Source: Parabacteroides sp.
GTDB lineage: Bacteria > Bacteroidota > Bacteroidia > Bacteroidales > Tannerellaceae
DNA: 7,702 nucleotides
Reading direction: 5' to 3'
Assembly (NCBI GenBank): GCA_019411205.1
Contig: DXRF01000141.1
Coordinates: 1 to 7,702, forward strand
The notes below the pieces were generated by a model. It had not been told where the DNA came from. It made no database searches and saw only the letters and a list, made by a program, of their open reading frames with translations. Of the stretch, positions 5,161-7,702 are shown piece by piece (position 1 is the first letter of the stretch; each line of letters begins with the position of its first letter). Position numbers and translations under genes: made by a program.

Positions 5161-7584
5161 ATGTATCGAATGAAGACACGTGTACTGATTTTTCTTTTCC
5201 TGCTTTGCAGTCTGTCGCTTGGCGCCCAGATCCGTTTGGAAGGTTACCGGCAAGTCGACATCAATCCCGAACTTTTTACCGGACGCTGGAAGGCGCGCTG
5301 GATTTCCATGCCTGGAGAGCCTGCCAATGTGTATGGCGTCTACCACATGCGAAAGACGTTCGAACTGGGCGAAGTTCCATCCCGTTTCATTGTTCATGTG
5401 ACGGCTGACAATCGTTATAAGCTCTACCTAAATGGCCGTTTCGTTTCGCTTGGGCCGGCACGTGGAGATATCTATAACTGGAATTTTGAAACGGTTGATC
5501 TGGCTCCTTACTTGAAAAAGGGGAAAAACGTGCTGGCGGCTGTGGTCTGGAATTATGCTGAACAGAAGCCGGTCGCACAAATCAGTTTTAATCAGACCGG
5601 ATTTCTCCTGCAAGGGAATACGGATGTCGAGGCTGTGGTCAATACGGATGCTTCCTGGTTATGCATGAAGAATGAAGCCTATTCTCCTTGGCATAAACCT
5701 GTCTTGGGTTATTATGTGGCGGGGCCTGGTGAACTTCTTTCTGCGTCGAAATATCCTTGGGGGTGGGAACAACCTGCTTACGATGATAGCAAGTGGTTGT
5801 CTGCCCGTACGGGGATCGAGGGAGGAATGAAGGGATCTCGCGACTATCCCGGACGTTTGCTTGTACCTTGTCCGATTCCTCCGATGGACTTACAGCCCGA
5901 ACGTTTTAAAGCTGTGCGTATCTTTGAAGGAGTGAAGGTGCCTGACGGATTCCTGAAAACTAAAACTTCACTGACGATTCCTGCAAATAGCAAGGTGCAT
6001 CTCTTGCTTGACAATGGCAGGCTGACAACGGGCTATCTTTCTCTTTTGTTCAGTCGCGGCAAGAATGCTGAAATTGCGATTGCCTATGCCGAAGCTCTTT
6101 ATGAAGACAAGGAGCAGAGTGAGACTAAATCTTATTCGCTTCCGGCAAAGGGAAACCGTGATGAAGTAGAAGGTAAAAGATTCATAGGGTATGAAGATAA
6201 AGTGATTGCAGACGGAGGCGAGGGACGCGATTTTACCACCCTTTGGTGGCGTACGTGGCGGTATGTGGATCTGACGATCTCGACTGCAGACGAGCCGCTT
6301 GTGCTGGAAGATGTCTATGGTACGTTCTCCGCTTATCCTTTCCGAAGTGAGATCGCTTTTTCCGCACCCGGACATGACGAGTTGAACAAGATGCTTCAGA
6401 TAGGCTGGCATACTGCACGTCTTTGTGCGAACGAGACTTATATGGATTGCCCTTATTACGAGCAGTTACAGTATTTCGGCGATACCCGTATCCAGGCGAT
6501 GATTACCTTATATAATACGCATGATGCTTATATGGTGAAGAATGCAATCGAGCAGGGGAGGCAGTCGGTTGTAGCAGATGGGATTACGATGAGTCGCTAT
6601 CCGTCGAGTCTGCATCAGTTCATTTCTTCCTTCTCGCTTTGGTGGATTTGTATGGGGCATGACTACTGGATGTACCGTGGAGATGAGGCGTATATGAAGA
6701 CTTTGCTGCCTGCTTATCGTGGGGTACTTTCCTGGTACGAGCAGTGGTTGAAGCCAGATCATAGTTTGGGGTATGTGCCGCATTGGTTCTTTGCAGACTG
6801 GGCTGCCGGTTTTCAGTCTGGCGAACCTGTGCGTGAAAAAGAAGGCAATTCTGCTTTTCAGGACTTGGTGTATATTTTGACGCTCGAATCGGCTGCCGCG
6901 ATGGAGCGGGCTTTCGGTATCCCGTCGATGGCAGAGCATTATGTGCAAATCGCTTCTGCGATTAGGGGAACGATCCGGACGAAATATTGGGATGCTACCC
7001 GTGGGTTGTTTGCCGATACTTACGACCACCGTAGTTTCTCGCAGCATGTCAACTCGTTGGCTATACTGGCGGGTATCGTGACAGGTGAGGAGGCCGCAGG
7101 GGTGATGGAACGTACGTTGAGCGATCCGTCGCTGATACAGGCGACAATCTATTTCCGTTATTATGTGCATCAGGCATTGAAGGTTGCCGGTATGGGGGAT
7201 CGTCTGCTCGACAATCTGCAGATTTGGCGAGACCAGATGGCATTAGGGCTGACAACTTGGGCGGAAATGCCTGAACCGACTCGTTCTGATTGCCATGCTT
7301 GGGGAGCTAGCCCGAACATCGAGTTTTTCCGTATCTTGTTAGGTATAGACAGCAATGCACCGGGCTTCAAGTCTGTCCGCATCGCTCCGTCATTGGGTGA
7401 CTTGAAAGAGGTGTCAGGTACGATGCCGCATCCGGCGGGTAGCGTGACCGCTTCCTACAAAATCGATAGGAAGGGTAAACTGACGGCACACCTTATATTG
7501 CCGATGGGTACGAACGGTATTTTCGTTTGGAAAGGAAAAGAATATCAACTCAAATCCGGTGAACAGGTTTTGACGGTAGAGTAG
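5161..7584 (+). CDS. Secreted alpha-L-rhamnosidase, glycoside hydrolase family 78
   Basis: This enzyme removes terminal alpha-L-rhamnose from plant or bacterial glycans (rhamnogalacturonan side chains, flavonoid glycosides, rhamnose-containing polysaccharides) by an inverting mechanism. The 807-residue precursor has a signal peptide (hydrophobic core about residues 8-20, likely cut after Ala22 in SLGA-Q). An N-terminal beta-sandwich region follows with sugar-binding-like blocks (VTADNRYKLYLNGRFVSLGP near 80-100). The (alpha/alpha)6 catalytic barrel occupies about residues 400-730 and a small C-terminal beta domain begins near APGFKSVRIAPS. The probable general acid is Glu434 in DCPYYEQLQYFGD, equivalent to the Glu of the canonical DERLGWTGD motif. 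The probable base is Glu702 in TWAEMPEP, before RSDCHAWGASP. The divergent EQLQYFGD form is one I associate with Bacteroidetes members. ATG 5170 is an equally good start (three residues shorter). No convincing promoter is visible between the terminator and the start. A sigma factor gene follows after 23 nt. Confidence 0.93.
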   Translation: MYRMKTRVLIFLFLLCSLSLGAQIRLEGYRQVDINPELFTGRWKARWISMPGEPANVYGVYHMRKTFELGEVPSRFIVHVTADNRYKLYLNGRFVSLGPARGDIYNWNFETVDLAPYLKKGKNVLAAVVWNYAEQKPVAQISFNQTGFLLQGNTDVEAVVNTDASWLCMKNEAYSPWHKPVLGYYVAGPGELLSASKYPWGWEQPAYDDSKWLSARTGIEGGMKGSRDYPGRLLVPCPIPPMDLQPERFKAVRIFEGVKVPDGFLKTKTSLTIPANSKVHLLLDNGRLTTGYLSLLFSRGKNAEIAIAYAEALYEDKEQSETKSYSLPAKGNRDEVEGKRFIGYEDKVIADGGEGRDFTTLWWRTWRYVDLTISTADEPLVLEDVYGTFSAYPFRSEIAFSAPGHDELNKMLQIGWHTARLCANETYMDCPYYEQLQYFGDTRIQAMITLYNTHDAYMVKNAIEQGRQSVVADGITMSRYPSSLHQFISSFSLWWICMGHDYWMYRGDEAYMKTLLPAYRGVLSWYEQWLKPDHSLGYVPHWFFADWAAGFQSGEPVREKEGNSAFQDLVYILTLESAAAMERAFGIPSMAEHYVQIASAIRGTIRTKYWDATRGLFADTYDHRSFSQHVNSLAILAGIVTGEEAAGVMERTLSDPSLIQATIYFRYYVHQALKVAGMGDRLLDNLQIWRDQMALGLTTWAEMPEPTRSDCHAWGASPNIEFFRILLGIDSNAPGFKSVRIAPSLGDLKEVSGTMPHPAGSVTASYKIDRKGKLTAHLILPMGTNGIFVWKGKEYQLKSGEQVLTVE

Positions 7585-7607
7585 GTTATCAAGGTAAAGA
7601 TACTATT

Positions 7608-7702
7608 ATGAAAAAGGAGAATGAATATGTAAAATCCTTGAGCAAAGGAGACTCTAAGGCATTCGAAATATTATTTTTGCGTTATCAGCCTCGGTTGGTA
7701 GC
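7608..7702 (+). CDS. RNA polymerase sigma-70/ECF-type factor, N-terminal fragment (cut by window edge)
   Basis: Only 31 complete codons plus two bases are present. The reading starts MKKENEYVKSLSKGDSKAF and continues EILFLRYQPRLVA (Ala from the split last codon). This is the typical start of sigma-70 region 2 in the Bacteroidetes ECF-like factors (GD.KAFE.LF..Y.P.L). Such factors often regulate SusC/SusD polysaccharide utilisation loci together with an anti-sigma factor encoded next to them, but nothing beyond the window can be seen. The 23-nt gap after the rhamnosidase gene shows no TAnnTTTG promoter, so the gene may be read through from upstream or use an unrecognised promoter inside the end of the rhamnosidase gene. 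Confidence 0.82.
   Translation, partial: MKKENEYVKSLSKGDSKAFEILFLRYQPRLV

Noticed and set aside
5200..5226. Lipoprotein signal (Cys16) in the rhamnosidase
   Set aside because: The residues before the Cys are F-L-L, with Leu at -1 instead of Gly/Ala/Ser, and a better signal peptidase I site (SLGA-Q) follows.
5124..5408. 94-codon plus-strand open frame at the start of the rhamnosidase
   Set aside because: It starts in the terminator T-tract and runs out of frame through the conserved N-terminus of the GH78 protein; it is a frame shadow.
6508..7170. 220-codon open frame on the minus strand
   Set aside because: It lies entirely antisense to the catalytic barrel of the GH78 gene and has no domain, signal or promoter of its own.

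Overview
The window looks like a chromosomal segment of a gut Bacteroidales bacterium, most likely Parabacteroides or Bacteroides. The pointers are perfect TAnnTTTG -7 promoter elements, starts with A-rich leaders and no Shine-Dalgarno sequence, a secreted family 78 rhamnosidase next to a sigma-70 factor, and short tightly packed operons. The genus is an inference from style, not from a database match.

Layout. At the left edge, on the minus strand, lies the 5' two thirds of tRNA-Ser(GCU) (61 down to 1, cut by the window edge) with a clear promoter at 97-128. Transcribed the other way is mltG (328-1371), an inner-membrane endolytic murein transglycosylase. A 198-bp spacer follows; it holds four tandem copies of a 20-bp palindrome on a 22-bp period (1385-1469) and then a well-formed promoter (1493-1522).

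That promoter drives a compact four-gene unit. iorA and iorB (1570-3749, overlapping by 4 nt) encode the two subunits of indolepyruvate:ferredoxin oxidoreductase. They are followed 4 nt later by an exported TlpA-type thioredoxin (3754-4263) and 5 nt after that by a flavodoxin/2x[4Fe-4S] ferredoxin fusion (4269-5057). A two-storey hairpin with a T-tract (5079-5131) ends the unit. IorA here ends right after its thiamine-diphosphate domain and lacks the C-terminal ferredoxin domain of the classical archaeal enzyme, so the flavodoxin-ferredoxin protein in the same operon is an attractive electron partner. The enzyme should interconvert aryl-pyruvates (from Trp, Phe, Tyr) and aryl-acetyl-CoAs with ferredoxin as redox carrier.

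The right part is a separate carbohydrate-use locus: a secreted GH78 alpha-L-rhamnosidase (5161-7584) followed after 23 nt by the first 31 codons of a sigma-70/ECF-like factor (7608 to the window edge). In Bacteroidetes such a factor often precedes an anti-sigma factor and a SusC/SusD pair, which would lie beyond the window.

Most of the window is recognisable. No wholly unknown system is visible. The points most worth a second look are the redox operon with its domain-split IorA and the periodic palindrome array.
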